Source: Bacteroidaceae bacterium (GTDB lineage Bacteria; Bacteroidota; Bacteroidia; Bacteroidales; Bacteroidaceae). Taken from it: a stretch of DNA of 42,565 nucleotides. This document shows, piece by piece, positions 1 through 7,072 of this stretch. Numbering within the stretch: position 1 is the first letter of the stretch; each line of letters opens with the position of its first letter. The stretch lies in contig JAEEOB010000213.1 of assembly GCA_016284045.1 (NCBI GenBank), positions 1 through 42,565 of the forward strand, given 5' to 3'. Made by a program: the position numbers and the translations under genes. The notes beneath the pieces are model-generated. The model was not told the origin of the DNA and did not search any database. It saw only the letters and a list, made by a program, of their open reading frames with translations.

Positions 1-1243
1 TGATGATCTGGCTCCTGCTACCGACAATCAGCTTATCTCCAGCCTTGGTGATGAACTTATAGGGCTCTGAGGGGAGCTTAAGCCAACTCACCGATGTACC
101 TTCCACTTTCGCCACATCACCATTGCCGACCAGATATACAGCGTTTCCCACCACTGCAGCACTGGGTTGATAGTAATTGCCTGGCATCACGCTGACCGCT
201 TTCCCGTCGATGAGGATTTTCCCATTGAGCGTGCCACAGACCACATGTCCGTCGGCATCCGCCGCCACAGCCCTTACGATGTCGTTAGTGTCGGTAAGCT
301 TATAATTCATGAAATCGGCATGGAAGAAGCAATAGACTCCTTGATAAGTGGCAAGCCAAATCCGGTCCCAGGAATCGATGAACAGACTTTTGATGAGATT
401 GAACCCCGATGAGATTCTTTGAATTCGTATGCCGTCATAGGCATACAGAGAATGGGCATCAGCAATATAGACTGTCCCCTGTGAGTCTTGTCGTACAAAA
501 AGTCCGTAGTCCGCTTCCGGGAAAGGATAAGCAAGAGACATATTCAAACTGTCGTTTTCCAGGGTGTAGATGCCGTCGGATGCAAAGGCTGTGACTGTAC
601 CGTTCAGCAAAGCGAAGCTATAGACATCATCCTTGGTAGTCAGAAGCTTTGTAGCAGAAGTTGGCTCCACCGTCACCTCATAGAGACCTTGAGGAGTGGG
701 AACGAGACAGCGGTTTCCTTGGATAAACGCCTTACGGTCGGGTGTCAGCTGGTCGAGCACATCGTTTTTGAAAAGTAGTGTCAGCTGCCGGCTCTCCATA
801 CGATAGACTCCCCGATTCTGTTCCCGCTCGTCTTCCATCAACAATACATTCTTAGGAAAGTCGGGAGAATTGAAATTGTTCAGCAGCAGTTGTCTTTCAG
901 GATCAATCCACAACTGCTCAAGCTGTTGTCCAGAAATCTTCCACTGACGACGGAATCCAAGGGCATGAATCCCGTCATCCGGCTCCGCAAAGCTTACAAC
1001 ATTTTCCCGGTGTCCTTTTAAGAAGGGGGTAAACTCTCGTCCGTCGTAACGGACGAATCCAGAGAGTGTGCCGATATAGATATAGCCTTTGCTGTCCTGG
1101 AATATTGTCTCTGCCTGCATCTGAGGAAGTCCGTCCTGAGTGGTGAACCGCCGGAAACTGAGGCAGCTGTCAACATCATCCGCCCATGCTGTGTTCGAGC
1201 AGCACAGGATGACACAAATTGACAGTAACAGTTTTTTCATCAT
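1..1243 (-). CDS. Beta-propeller sensor/regulator, C-terminal part outside the window
   Basis: The reading frame is open from an ATG-ATG pair at 1243/1240 to the window edge (about 414 codons), so the effector end is not seen. Residues 1-22 form a signal peptide ending in AWA. The mature part begins with a typical Reg_prop blade (TTQDGLPQMQAETIFQDSKG, then YIYIGTLSGFVRYDG), and another blade-like unit (LFIDSWDRIWLATYQGVYCF) lies further in. This is the periplasmic sensor architecture of Bacteroidetes hybrid two-component systems, and of related propeller proteins ending in a LuxR-type or other HTH; which type this is cannot be told here. A -7 box lies upstream on the same strand. The nearby 251-residue and cysteine-rich lipoprotein genes may or may not be its targets. 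The frame and domain are well supported; the output domain is unknown. Confidence 0.85.
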   Translation of the reverse strand, partial: MMKKLLLSICVILCCSNTAWADDVDSCLSFRRFTTQDGLPQMQAETIFQDSKGYIYIGTLSGFVRYDGREFTPFLKGHRENVVSFAEPDDGIHALGFRRQWKISGQQLEQLWIDPERQLLLNNFNSPDFPKNVLLMEDEREQNRGVYRMESRQLTLLFKNDVLDQLTPDRKAFIQGNRCLVPTPQGLYEVTVEPTSATKLLTTKDDVYSFALLNGTVTAFASDGIYTLENDSLNMSLAYPFPEADYGLFVRQDSQGTVYIADAHSLYAYDGIRIQRISSGFNLIKSLFIDSWDRIWLATYQGVYCFFHADFMNYKLTDTNDIVRAVAADADGHVVCGTLNGKILIDGKAVSVMPGNYYQPSAAVVGNAVYLVGNGDVAKVEGTSVSWLKLPSEPYKFITKAGDKLIVGSRSQII

Positions 1244-1274
1244 CCAATAAGTTGATTGAGTTAAGAAATCTTTG

Positions 1275-1282
1275 CAAAAATA
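1275..1282 (-). promoter_or_regulatory. Candidate -7 element of the left sensor/regulator gene
   Basis: Minus-strand TATTTTTG matches the Bacteroidetes -7 consensus TAnnTTTG, 31 bases upstream of the ATG at 1243. No convincing TTTG -33 box is seen at the usual distance, so this rests on one element only. Confidence 0.4.
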
Positions 1283-1313
1283 ACAAAAAAATGTCATTTT
1301 CGGTTTATCAATT

Positions 1314-1382
1314 TATAGGATTTTGACGAAACCGCCTATAGGAATGACGAAAGAGGCTTTTGGGATGACGAAAGCGGTTTTT
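1314..1382. repeat. Three imperfect tandem copies of a ~23-nt unit
   Basis: Three units share a core like GGATGACGAAAGCGG: ATAGGATTTTGACGAAACCG near 1315, ATAGGAATGACGAAAGAGG near 1338, and GGGATGACGAAAGCGG near 1364. They lie between the end of the 251-residue gene and the promoter of the left sensor/regulator. An outer inverted pair (AAACCGC / GCGGTTT) could also fold. They may be operator copies or a weak terminator; the sequence does not decide. Confidence 0.5.
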
Positions 1383-1395
1383 GCACGGCGGGTCT

Positions 1396-2151
1396 CTATT
1401 CCACACGGAACTTAAGGCCGTCCCAAACAAGCTGTCTGTTGATTTTACCCTGAGCAGTATGGATTATCAACTCGATGTTTTTGCCCTGACGGGGGAGATG
1501 ATATTCGAAAGTTGGTTTTTCATCAAGCCATTTGTTGAACTCTTCCAAAGTGATAGTCTTCGGTTCACCAGTAAGCCAGTCTTTCACTTTGGCAGTATTA
1601 GTATGAGGGTCTGTCGAGTAGTTGGAATCGTATCCCCAAGTGTCATCGATTCCAATGATTTGCTTGTCCCAGATGCGGTTGAGCTGACGGGTGGCGTTGT
1701 CGTAAAGCACGAACTGAATACCGTCGTACTGTCCTTCGCTAGGTTTTCCGTTGTGCAAAAACATGACGTTCTCGCAAATCAGCTTATGCTTTCCGTCGCT
1801 ACAGTTCCAGTAGCATTCCTCCTTGATGCCTTTCCAACCAGGACCATCCACATCTGCATAGTCCTGCTCATAATGCATATAGCCGTTTTTGACATCCACA
1901 ATCAGGACCTCATTGTTCTTCAGTTTTCGTCCATGGAGATAGTTCTGCCAAGCATCATAGAAATCACCGAGAAACTCGGGGTGTTCCTCCTCGTCTTCCA
2001 TTGCGGTGACAAAGGCTATGATATTGACTTTCTGGTTTGTGGATAAACGGCCGTATTCCGACTCCACAAGGGCTTCCTGCGAATAAGGTTCCTGCGCAAA
2101 AGCAACAGAGAATGATAACAGCAGTAACAGAACGGTAAATAAATGTTTCAT
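1396..2151 (-). CDS. Secreted protein of unknown function (251 aa)
   Basis: I do not recognise the family. The ATG at 2151 is followed by a clear signal peptide (MKHLFTVLLLLLSFSVAFAQ), so the product is exported; no lipobox cysteine is seen. The mature part is hydrophilic and rich in Trp, Tyr, Asp and Glu, with segments such as WDKQIIGIDDTWGYDS and CYWNCSDGKHKLICENV that suggest a beta-rich fold, possibly with a disulphide. A competing frame on the plus strand (1381-2046) lacks these properties and is a shadow. Its start lies 45 bases after the stop of the cysteine-rich lipoprotein gene, so the two may be cotranscribed. There is no sign of catalytic motifs; function unknown. Confidence 0.75.
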   Translation of the reverse strand: MKHLFTVLLLLLSFSVAFAQEPYSQEALVESEYGRLSTNQKVNIIAFVTAMEDEEEHPEFLGDFYDAWQNYLHGRKLKNNEVLIVDVKNGYMHYEQDYADVDGPGWKGIKEECYWNCSDGKHKLICENVMFLHNGKPSEGQYDGIQFVLYDNATRQLNRIWDKQIIGIDDTWGYDSNYSTDPHTNTAKVKDWLTGEPKTITLEEFNKWLDEKPTFEYHLPRQGKNIELIIHTAQGKINRQLVWDGLKFRVE

Positions 2152-2196
2152 GTTATTTAGTCAGTATCTATGATTATTCTGATTACTCTGAAATAT

Positions 2197-2736
2197 TCAA
2201 TTATACATGTGTATCATCACGCCGTCATAGGTAATCCTATATCGGTAGAGCACACGGGGGAAATCGAAGTTGCTCTGTCCTTTGTCGATGATGATTCCGT
2301 CGTTGTTGAGGTCGTATATAATTCCGCAATGGGAACATTTTGCCCGCCCGTTGTCGCTGATGTCAAGGCGGTAGCCGGCACGGTCGCAATTGGGGCAAGC
2401 GAGGTCGTAGCAGCGGTAGCGATTTCCGTCGGATGTGAGATTAGGTGTGCCGACTATCAGTCCGCCAAGTCCGAAATAAAAGCTGCGAGCAGAGATGGCG
2501 TCAAAGTCGTAGGTATTGGTGCTGCTGGTTGATTTCATGATGATTTTGTTGCCCAACTGTCTGATGGATGAAAACTGTCCGTAATTGTCAATACAATTGA
2601 CCAGTTCAGCATACGAAACAACATTAAAACCGCACTGCACTCGGTTTTTTGATGAATAGACACTGCTGACATCGTCTTTACAAGCCGAAAGGCACACAAG
2701 CAACACGAGACAGACTACAGACAGAGAATGCTTCAT
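2197..2736 (-). CDS. Lipoprotein with a Rieske-like fold pattern and four-cysteine site
   Basis: A lipoprotein signal ends at LSAC (Cys19) and is followed by KDD, an acidic stretch typical of Bacteroidetes surface lipoproteins. The C-terminal half reads like a Rieske-type domain: YRCYDLACPNC (Cys114, Cys117), 16 residues, then CSHC (Cys134, Cys137), GIIYDL, a Gly-rich turn and a closing strand (RVLYRYRITYDG). In true Rieske proteins the two pairs are C-X-H and C-X2-H; here both are C-X2-C, so a zinc or rubredoxin-like iron site is more likely than a [2Fe-2S] Rieske centre. Related lipoproteins occur widely in Bacteroidales with no established role. Metal and function are inferred. Confidence 0.75.
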   Translation of the reverse strand: MKHSLSVVCLVLLVCLSACKDDVSSVYSSKNRVQCGFNVVSYAELVNCIDNYGQFSSIRQLGNKIIMKSTSSTNTYDFDAISARSFYFGLGGLIVGTPNLTSDGNRYRCYDLACPNCDRAGYRLDISDNGRAKCSHCGIIYDLNNDGIIIDKGQSNFDFPRVLYRYRITYDGVMIHMYN

Positions 2737-2875
2737 AGTTTTATTTTGATTTACATATTTACGGTTTATTCAAGCTCAGGAAGTAAAAAAAGGAATAAAA
2801 TGGGGATTTAACGAGTCTGTGGGTCGTGGACGTATGTCCTCCGTCAAATGCAATAACTACCGTCTCTTATTCTTA

Positions 2876-3847
2876 TTAGAACCAAAGCTGAGGGTCTGAA
2901 ATGATGTTATGGATTCGCCGGATTTCGTCTTCGGAGAAACTGAGGTTATCAAGCGTGGAGAGGTTGTTGTCGAGCTGTGCTACGGATGAGGTTCCGATAA
3001 TGAGTGAAGTGACACGCTGATCGGTGAGCAACCAGGCAAGTGCCATCTGGGCAAGACTCTGTCCTCGCTCGTTGGCGATGACTCCCAATTTTCGTGCCGC
3101 CTCCACGCGCTCGGTCGTGACTTGGCTCTGTTGAAGGAACCCCGTTGATTTTGCCGCGCGACTGTTCGCCGGTATGCCGTTATCATACTTGCCAGTGAGC
3201 AGTCCCTGTGCAAGAGGAGAGAAACAGATGATGCCGCTGCCGTTGTCGGTAGCAAGCTGGAAATTTTCCATCTGTGCTTTAGGATCGAACATCGAGCAGC
3301 GGTACTGGCTGAGCAGACACGGCACTTTTGCCTCCCGGAGGATATCATAAGCGAGCTGCTGCTTTTCAGGTGGGTATTTGGAGATGCCGACATAGAGAGC
3401 TTTTCCTTGACGAACCAGCTGGATAAGTGCTTCCATAGTCTCCTCCACAGGCGTGACTCCATCGTAACGATGACTGTAGAAAATGTCGAAGTATTCCAAC
3501 CTGCATCGCCGGAGGCTCTGGTCGCATGAGGCGATAATGTTCTTACGGGAACTGCCATCGCCATACACTCCTGGCCACATCTCGTGACCAGCCTTTGATG
3601 AAATGAACATCTCGTCACGGTGGGCATATAGGTCGTCATGGAGCACCTTGCCGAAATTTGTCTCAGCACTGCCTGGCGAGGGTCCGTAGTTGTTGGCGAG
3701 GTCAAAATGGCAGATGCCACTGTCGAAAGCATGGATAATCATATCGCGTGCCTTGGCGAAATCATCAACATCGCCGAAATTATGCCAAAGGCCTAAAGAG
3801 AGAACAGGCAGCTGGATGCCGCTGTTACCGGAATATCTGTAGAACAT
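2876..3847 (-). CDS. Aldo/keto reductase, YghZ-like
   Basis: A cytosolic NADPH-dependent reductase of carbonyl compounds, 323 residues, full length for the family. The aldo/keto reductase tetrad is visible: Asp49 (CHFDLANNYG), Tyr54, Lys85 (ISSKAG) and His126 (FYSHRYD). The C-terminal cofactor region has SLIIGTSSVAQLDNNL, the usual phosphate-binding segment. The N-terminal order and the segment AETNFGKVL resemble the YghZ / L-glyceraldehyde-3-phosphate reductase branch, whose members act on small aldehydes including methylglyoxal; the true substrate here is not shown. The ATG at 3847 gives the conserved start (MFYRYSGNSGIQLPVLSLG). It lies 81 bases downstream of argH on the same strand and could be read from the same transcript. 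No signal peptide. Confidence 0.93.
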   Translation of the reverse strand: MFYRYSGNSGIQLPVLSLGLWHNFGDVDDFAKARDMIIHAFDSGICHFDLANNYGPSPGSAETNFGKVLHDDLYAHRDEMFISSKAGHEMWPGVYGDGSSRKNIIASCDQSLRRCRLEYFDIFYSHRYDGVTPVEETMEALIQLVRQGKALYVGISKYPPEKQQLAYDILREAKVPCLLSQYRCSMFDPKAQMENFQLATDNGSGIICFSPLAQGLLTGKYDNGIPANSRAAKSTGFLQQSQVTTERVEAARKLGVIANERGQSLAQMALAWLLTDQRVTSLIIGTSSVAQLDNNLSTLDNLSFSEDEIRRIHNIISDPQLWF

Positions 3848-3928
3848 CTTATTTTATTTATGATTTATTTGAGTATTTAGATATTTAGTAAAGGCACACA
3901 AAAATCATGTCTCCCCAAAGGACTGACT

Positions 3929-5266
3929 CTAACAACAAAGAAGTGACTGAATGGCGTTGTCCATTTTGTCGAACTGGAAGTCTGCCATCACGTTGTCCAT
4001 AAGTGCCTGAATCTTGCCGTTGCAGAGGTTGCCTGCCGAGCCCTCATGGGTGTGGCAGATAGACTTATTGGGCTTGAAATTGCCCGCCTCTATGTCTAGC
4101 CCCACTTTCTTATAGGCATCCCGGAAAGGTATGCCCTCTCTAGCAAGACGGTTCACCTCCTCCACAGAGAAAATCGGGTCGTAAATCGGGTTATCGAGGA
4201 TATGCTCGTTCACCTTCATTTTGTTGATGATATATGCAGCCATGACGAGACAGTCTTTGAGCTCGTCGAACGCAGGAAGGAACGCCTCCTTGATGATCTG
4301 CAGATCGCGGAAATAGCCACTCGGGAGGTTGTTCATAATCATCATGATGGTCTGAGGTAATGCCTGCAGCTTGTTGCATTTGGCACGTGTCAGCTCAAAC
4401 ACATCGGGGTTTTTCTTATGCGGCATAATACTTGACCCGGTTGTGCAATCGTCGGGAAGCTTGACGAATCCGAAGTTCTGGCTGTTGAACATACAGGCAT
4501 CGAAAGCCAGCTTCGCCACGGTGCCGGCGATGCTCGCCATGGAGAACGCCACATTGCGCTCGGTTTTGCCCCGGCCCATCTGGGCATAGACCACATTGTA
4601 ATCCATGCTGTCAAATCCGAGCAGGTCGGTAGTCATCTGCCGGTTAAGCGGGAAAGAGCTGCCATAACCAGCTGCCGAACCAAGCGGATTGCGGTTAGTG
4701 ATTTTCCATGCAGCAAGCAGATACTGCATATCATCGACGAGACTCTCTGCATAGGCACCGAACCAGAGTCCGAAGCTGGAGGGCATCGCCACTTGAAGAT
4801 GAGTATAGCCAGGCATGAGCACGTCTTTATAACGGTTGCTCTGCTGGATAAGCTCGTCGAAAAGTCCTTTCGTAAGTGTGGCGATATCATGCAACTGGTC
4901 ACGTATAAAAAGCTTGAGGTCAAGCAGCACCTGATCGTTACGTGATCGGCCACTGTGGATTTTCTTGCCTGTGTCGCCCAAACGGCGGGTGAGCATCAGC
5001 TCCACCTGTGAATGGACATCCTCCACCCCCTCCTCTATCTCAAACTTGCCTTCCTCTATCTCCCGATAGATAGCTTTGAGCTCTGTGAGCAGTTGCTGTA
5101 ACTCTGTTTCCGTAAGGAGGTCTATCGTTTCGAGCATGGTGATATGTGCCATGCTGCCAAGCACGTCGTATTTAGCGAGATACATGTCCATCTCCCGGTC
5201 GCGTCCGATAGTGAACTTCTCGATTTCACGGGTCATGTGGACGGATTTGGTCCAGATATTGTCCAT
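3929..5266 (-). CDS. argH: Argininosuccinate lyase
   Basis: Splits argininosuccinate into arginine and fumarate, the last step of arginine synthesis, in the cytosol as a homotetramer. The protein has 445 residues, close to the family norm. It carries the fumarase/lyase superfamily signature GSSIMPHKKNPD (277-288, with the catalytic serine loop), the substrate-binding segment HSGRSRNDQ (104-112) and the GYTHLQ segment with the Thr-His pair near 155-156. The start at 5266 matches the conserved beginning (MDNIWTKS). It follows the SRPBCC gene after 70 bases on the same strand, so it probably belongs to a pyrE-SRPBCC-argH transcript. No anomalies. Confidence 0.97.
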   Translation of the reverse strand: MDNIWTKSVHMTREIEKFTIGRDREMDMYLAKYDVLGSMAHITMLETIDLLTETELQQLLTELKAIYREIEEGKFEIEEGVEDVHSQVELMLTRRLGDTGKKIHSGRSRNDQVLLDLKLFIRDQLHDIATLTKGLFDELIQQSNRYKDVLMPGYTHLQVAMPSSFGLWFGAYAESLVDDMQYLLAAWKITNRNPLGSAAGYGSSFPLNRQMTTDLLGFDSMDYNVVYAQMGRGKTERNVAFSMASIAGTVAKLAFDACMFNSQNFGFVKLPDDCTTGSSIMPHKKNPDVFELTRAKCNKLQALPQTIMMIMNNLPSGYFRDLQIIKEAFLPAFDELKDCLVMAAYIINKMKVNEHILDNPIYDPIFSVEEVNRLAREGIPFRDAYKKVGLDIEAGNFKPNKSICHTHEGSAGNLCNGKIQALMDNVMADFQFDKMDNAIQSLLCC

Positions 5267-5294
5267 GGGGATTAATGATTATGATTTTTTCCCA

Positions 5295-5321
5295 GAATAT
5301 CCGGAGAACCGGAATATCCGG
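5295..5321. repeat. Short direct repeat with a CCGG dyad between the SRPBCC gene and argH
   Basis: GAATATCCGG occurs at 5295 and again at 5312, and the middle part CCGG-AGAA-CCGG is self-complementary. It could form a small hairpin in the intercistronic RNA, but no U-tract follows on either strand, so it is not a standard terminator. Confidence 0.4.
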
Positions 5322-5336
5322 GACAATGATTTATGC

Positions 5337-5819
5337 CTATTCTCCGTATGGGATTTTGGCAAGCATATCAGCAAACTTATCAACTCCTTCCTTAAGTTTT
5401 CCTCCGACAGCCATCTTAAGGAACATATTGAGTTCTGCCTCCAGCGTCAGGCGCATGGCGCAGGATGTATCAGAAGTCGGCACGAGCTGAATCCACATTG
5501 TCAGCGGAATGGGCGACTGTGTGGATGTGAGCTTGACCAGTTTCTCAGGCTCCCGCTCAATGATTTCCACCACAAGTTTTCCCACTGGCGGTATGTCGAT
5601 GCTCATGGTGTCGGCTGTGAACTCCATGTTTTGTATCAACTCTTTCGCCTTGCTGAGCTGATCGTCGCTCACCTGCGACTTCATATCGTCTGGAATGTCA
5701 GGCTGGTCGCTGTTAAGGCGTGTTTTCAGCACTTCGAGGTTTCTCAAGTCGGAGAGCTTGGCATATACCACACTTTGTGCGTAGGGTATCGCCTTTTTCT
5801 TGCTTTCGTATTTTGCCAT
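5337..5819 (-). CDS. SRPBCC (START/Bet v1-like) domain protein
   Basis: A small cytosolic protein of 160 residues with the pattern of the SRPBCC helix-grip fold: an N-terminal strand with phases like ESKKKAIPYAQSVVYAKLSDL, a central beta sheet (KLVVEIIEREPEKLVKLTST, then TMWIQLVP and MRLTLEAEL) and a long C-terminal helix (LKEGVDKFADMLAKIPYG). The fold usually makes a hydrophobic pocket; no ligand is known for this subgroup. Its start lies 3 bases after the pyrE stop codon, so translation is very likely coupled. I recall the same pyrE-SRPBCC-argH order in other Bacteroidales, which suggests a conserved but undefined link with nucleotide or amino-acid metabolism. No catalytic residues can be named. 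Confidence 0.85.
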   Translation of the reverse strand: MAKYESKKKAIPYAQSVVYAKLSDLRNLEVLKTRLNSDQPDIPDDMKSQVSDDQLSKAKELIQNMEFTADTMSIDIPPVGKLVVEIIEREPEKLVKLTSTQSPIPLTMWIQLVPTSDTSCAMRLTLEAELNMFLKMAVGGKLKEGVDKFADMLAKIPYGE

Positions 5820-5822
5820 ATT

Positions 5823-6455
5823 CTATCCTTTCCATTGAGCCGGGTTTTTACGCCAGGCGTTGAGAACAGCCACTTGAGGCTCGGTGATATATCCTGTTTT
5901 CAACGCTACTTCAAGCACTGCCTCATAGTTGGTGAGCGTCATCAGCTGGACATCCGCTTTCTTGAATGCCTCTTTTGCCGCATCGAAGCCGTAGGTATAG
6001 GCAGCCACCATGCCAATGACCTCACAACCGTTGTTACGGATGGCTTCAACCGCTTTCAGGCTGCTGCCGCCGGTGGAGATGAGGTCTTCCACCACCACCA
6101 CTTTCATGCCTGGCCGCAATTCGCCCTCAATTAGGTTCTCCAGTCCGTGATCCTTTGGTTTGGAGCGGACATACACGAACGGCTTGTTGAGCAAATCTGC
6201 CACGAGTGCCCCCTGTGGGATAGCTCCAGTGGCAACACCAGCGATGGCATCCACGTCGTTAAAATTCTCCATAATGACGCGGGTGAGCTCTGTCTTCACA
6301 AACGTGCGCAAATCAGGATACGACAAAGTCTTGCGGTTGTCGCAATAAAAGGGTGACTTCCATCCGCTCGCCCATGTGAACGGGTTTTCCGGTTGCAGCT
6401 TGATAGCTTTAATCTTCAGTAATTTCTCAGCAAAAATCTTTTCTAATGCCTTCAT
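5823..6455 (-). CDS. pyrE: Orotate phosphoribosyltransferase
   Basis: Transfers phosphoribose from PRPP to orotate to give OMP in pyrimidine synthesis. The PRPP loop VVVVEDLISTGGSS is intact, as are the flexible-loop segment YVRSKPKDHG and the N-terminal FTWASGWKSPFYCDNR. The frame stays open to an ATG at 6518, but I choose the ATG at 6455 (MKALEKIFAEKLLKIKA, 210 aa): the extra 21 residues are not family-like, and a -7 promoter box at 6485-6492 lies inside that extension. Length then matches the usual 205-215. It is the first gene of the pyrE-SRPBCC-argH run. A hairpin unit with a further -7 box lies upstream and might be a leader. Confidence 0.96.
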   Translation of the reverse strand: MKALEKIFAEKLLKIKAIKLQPENPFTWASGWKSPFYCDNRKTLSYPDLRTFVKTELTRVIMENFNDVDAIAGVATGAIPQGALVADLLNKPFVYVRSKPKDHGLENLIEGELRPGMKVVVVEDLISTGGSSLKAVEAIRNNGCEVIGMVAAYTYGFDAAKEAFKKADVQLMTLTNYEAVLEVALKTGYITEPQVAVLNAWRKNPAQWKG

Positions 6456-6484
6456 CTGACTTATGAATTGGTTAATTTGTTTTG

Positions 6485-6492
6485 CAAAGTTA
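6485..6492 (-). promoter_or_regulatory. Candidate -7 element of pyrE, deciding its start
   Basis: Minus-strand TAACTTTG fits TAnnTTTG, 30 bases upstream of the pyrE ATG at 6455. A TTTTG lies 23 bases further upstream, slightly beyond the usual spacing for a -33 box. A second TAACTTTG occurs at 6565-6572 on the same strand. The position makes the longer pyrE reading frame from 6518 unlikely to be translated from its first ATG. Confidence 0.55.
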
Positions 6493-6590
6493 CAAAATTT
6501 TCGGTTAAGCGGGTGCAAAAGAAATACATTTATTTTTCCGAGGAAGAGAAATTTTGAAGTGAGTCAAAGTTACGAATAAGTCAACAAAAC

Positions 6591-6662
6591 AAAAAAGACG
6601 GAAATTGAGGGTCTAATCTGAGAAGAAGTAAGACCATCTTAGTCCGTCTTTTTTTTTATATT
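6591..6662 (-). ncRNA. Candidate small RNA or pyrE leader with terminator hairpin
   Basis: A 12-bp perfect outer stem (AAAAAAGACGGA at 6591-6602 with TCCGTCTTTTTT at 6643-6654) encloses an inner GGTCT/AGACC stem (6610-6614 with 6631-6635). Both flanks give U-runs, so it can terminate on either strand; the nine-T run is on the plus strand. On the minus strand a -7 box (TATCTTTG, 6668-6675) sits just in front, which would start a transcript of about 70 bases ending in the hairpin. That is the layout of a short independent RNA, or of an attenuator upstream of pyrE with inner promoters at 6565 and 6485. No protein frame fits. Strand and function are inferred. Confidence 0.45.
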
Positions 6663-6667
6663 TTTTG

Positions 6668-6675
6668 CAAAGATA
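6668..6675 (-). promoter_or_regulatory. Candidate -7 element in front of the hairpin unit
   Basis: Minus-strand TATCTTTG fits TAnnTTTG; a T-rich CTTTT lies about 18 bases upstream in place of a clear TTTG. Predicted start near 6661, immediately before the hairpin unit. Confidence 0.4.
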
Positions 6676-6992
6676 CGGAATAAAGATGAAATAAAAGCCA
6701 TAAAAAATATTTTTTTCAAAACTACTGAAATGCTTTTTGGGGGGGATTATGTTTTGTAAGTTTTTTGTGGTTTTTACCGGACCGTGGAGGTCATGGAGGT
6801 GGAAACGTCAAAGAGACAGATCCATGAAAAGATGGAAAATGGGAGGAGGTGAAGCCTCTAAAGAATTATTACACAGTAAAGTCTCTGTGATAAAAACATA
6901 TTATTTCATTATAAAATGCTTTCATACGTCATGTGTATAAGCTTTTTTTCCATAAATCTCTCCAAAAACATGGATATTTGATGATTTTTTTT
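6676..6992. other. AT-rich intergenic stretch between the hairpin unit and the hybrid regulator
   Basis: No credible gene. A 67-codon frame at 6737-6940 begins with TTG, is rich in Trp/Arg/Lys and has no family character. The stretch holds a run of seven G at about 6739-6745, and small hairpins such as CCAT-GAAAAG-ATGG and AGG-TGAAG-CCT. Upstream control sites of the regulator may lie here but none can be defined. Confidence 0.5.
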
Positions 6993-7000
6993 TATATTTG
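6993..7000 (+). promoter_or_regulatory. Candidate -7 element of the hybrid two-component system gene
   Basis: TATATTTG fits TAnnTTTG and lies 72 bases before the ATG at 7073. No TTTG at the standard -33 position, which agrees with modest expression of a regulator but weakens the call. Confidence 0.5.
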
Positions 7001-7072
7001 CATCTTTAAAGAAGACAAGAAGACTAACCCTAATTATTCTTTTCAGCTTTACTAACCGCTATTGACAAAAGA

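Noticed and set aside
1381-2046. Plus-strand open frame of 221 codons
   Set aside because: It overlaps the minus-strand gene with a proper signal peptide and has no signal, family pattern or promoter; it is the antisense shadow.
2980-3732. Long second frame inside the aldo/keto reductase gene
   Set aside because: Arg/Ser/Thr-rich translation with no domain; the reductase frame holds all catalytic residues.
6456-6518. 21-residue N-terminal extension of pyrE
   Set aside because: A -7 promoter box lies inside it, and the family starts at the inner ATG.
6739-6745. Run of seven G as a possible phase-variation tract
   Set aside because: It lies outside any credible gene and not between the -33 and -7 boxes of the regulator, so slippage would have no evident effect.
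6737-6940. 67-codon frame before the hybrid regulator
   Set aside because: It begins at TTG inside a G-run, has odd composition and no promoter or homology pattern.
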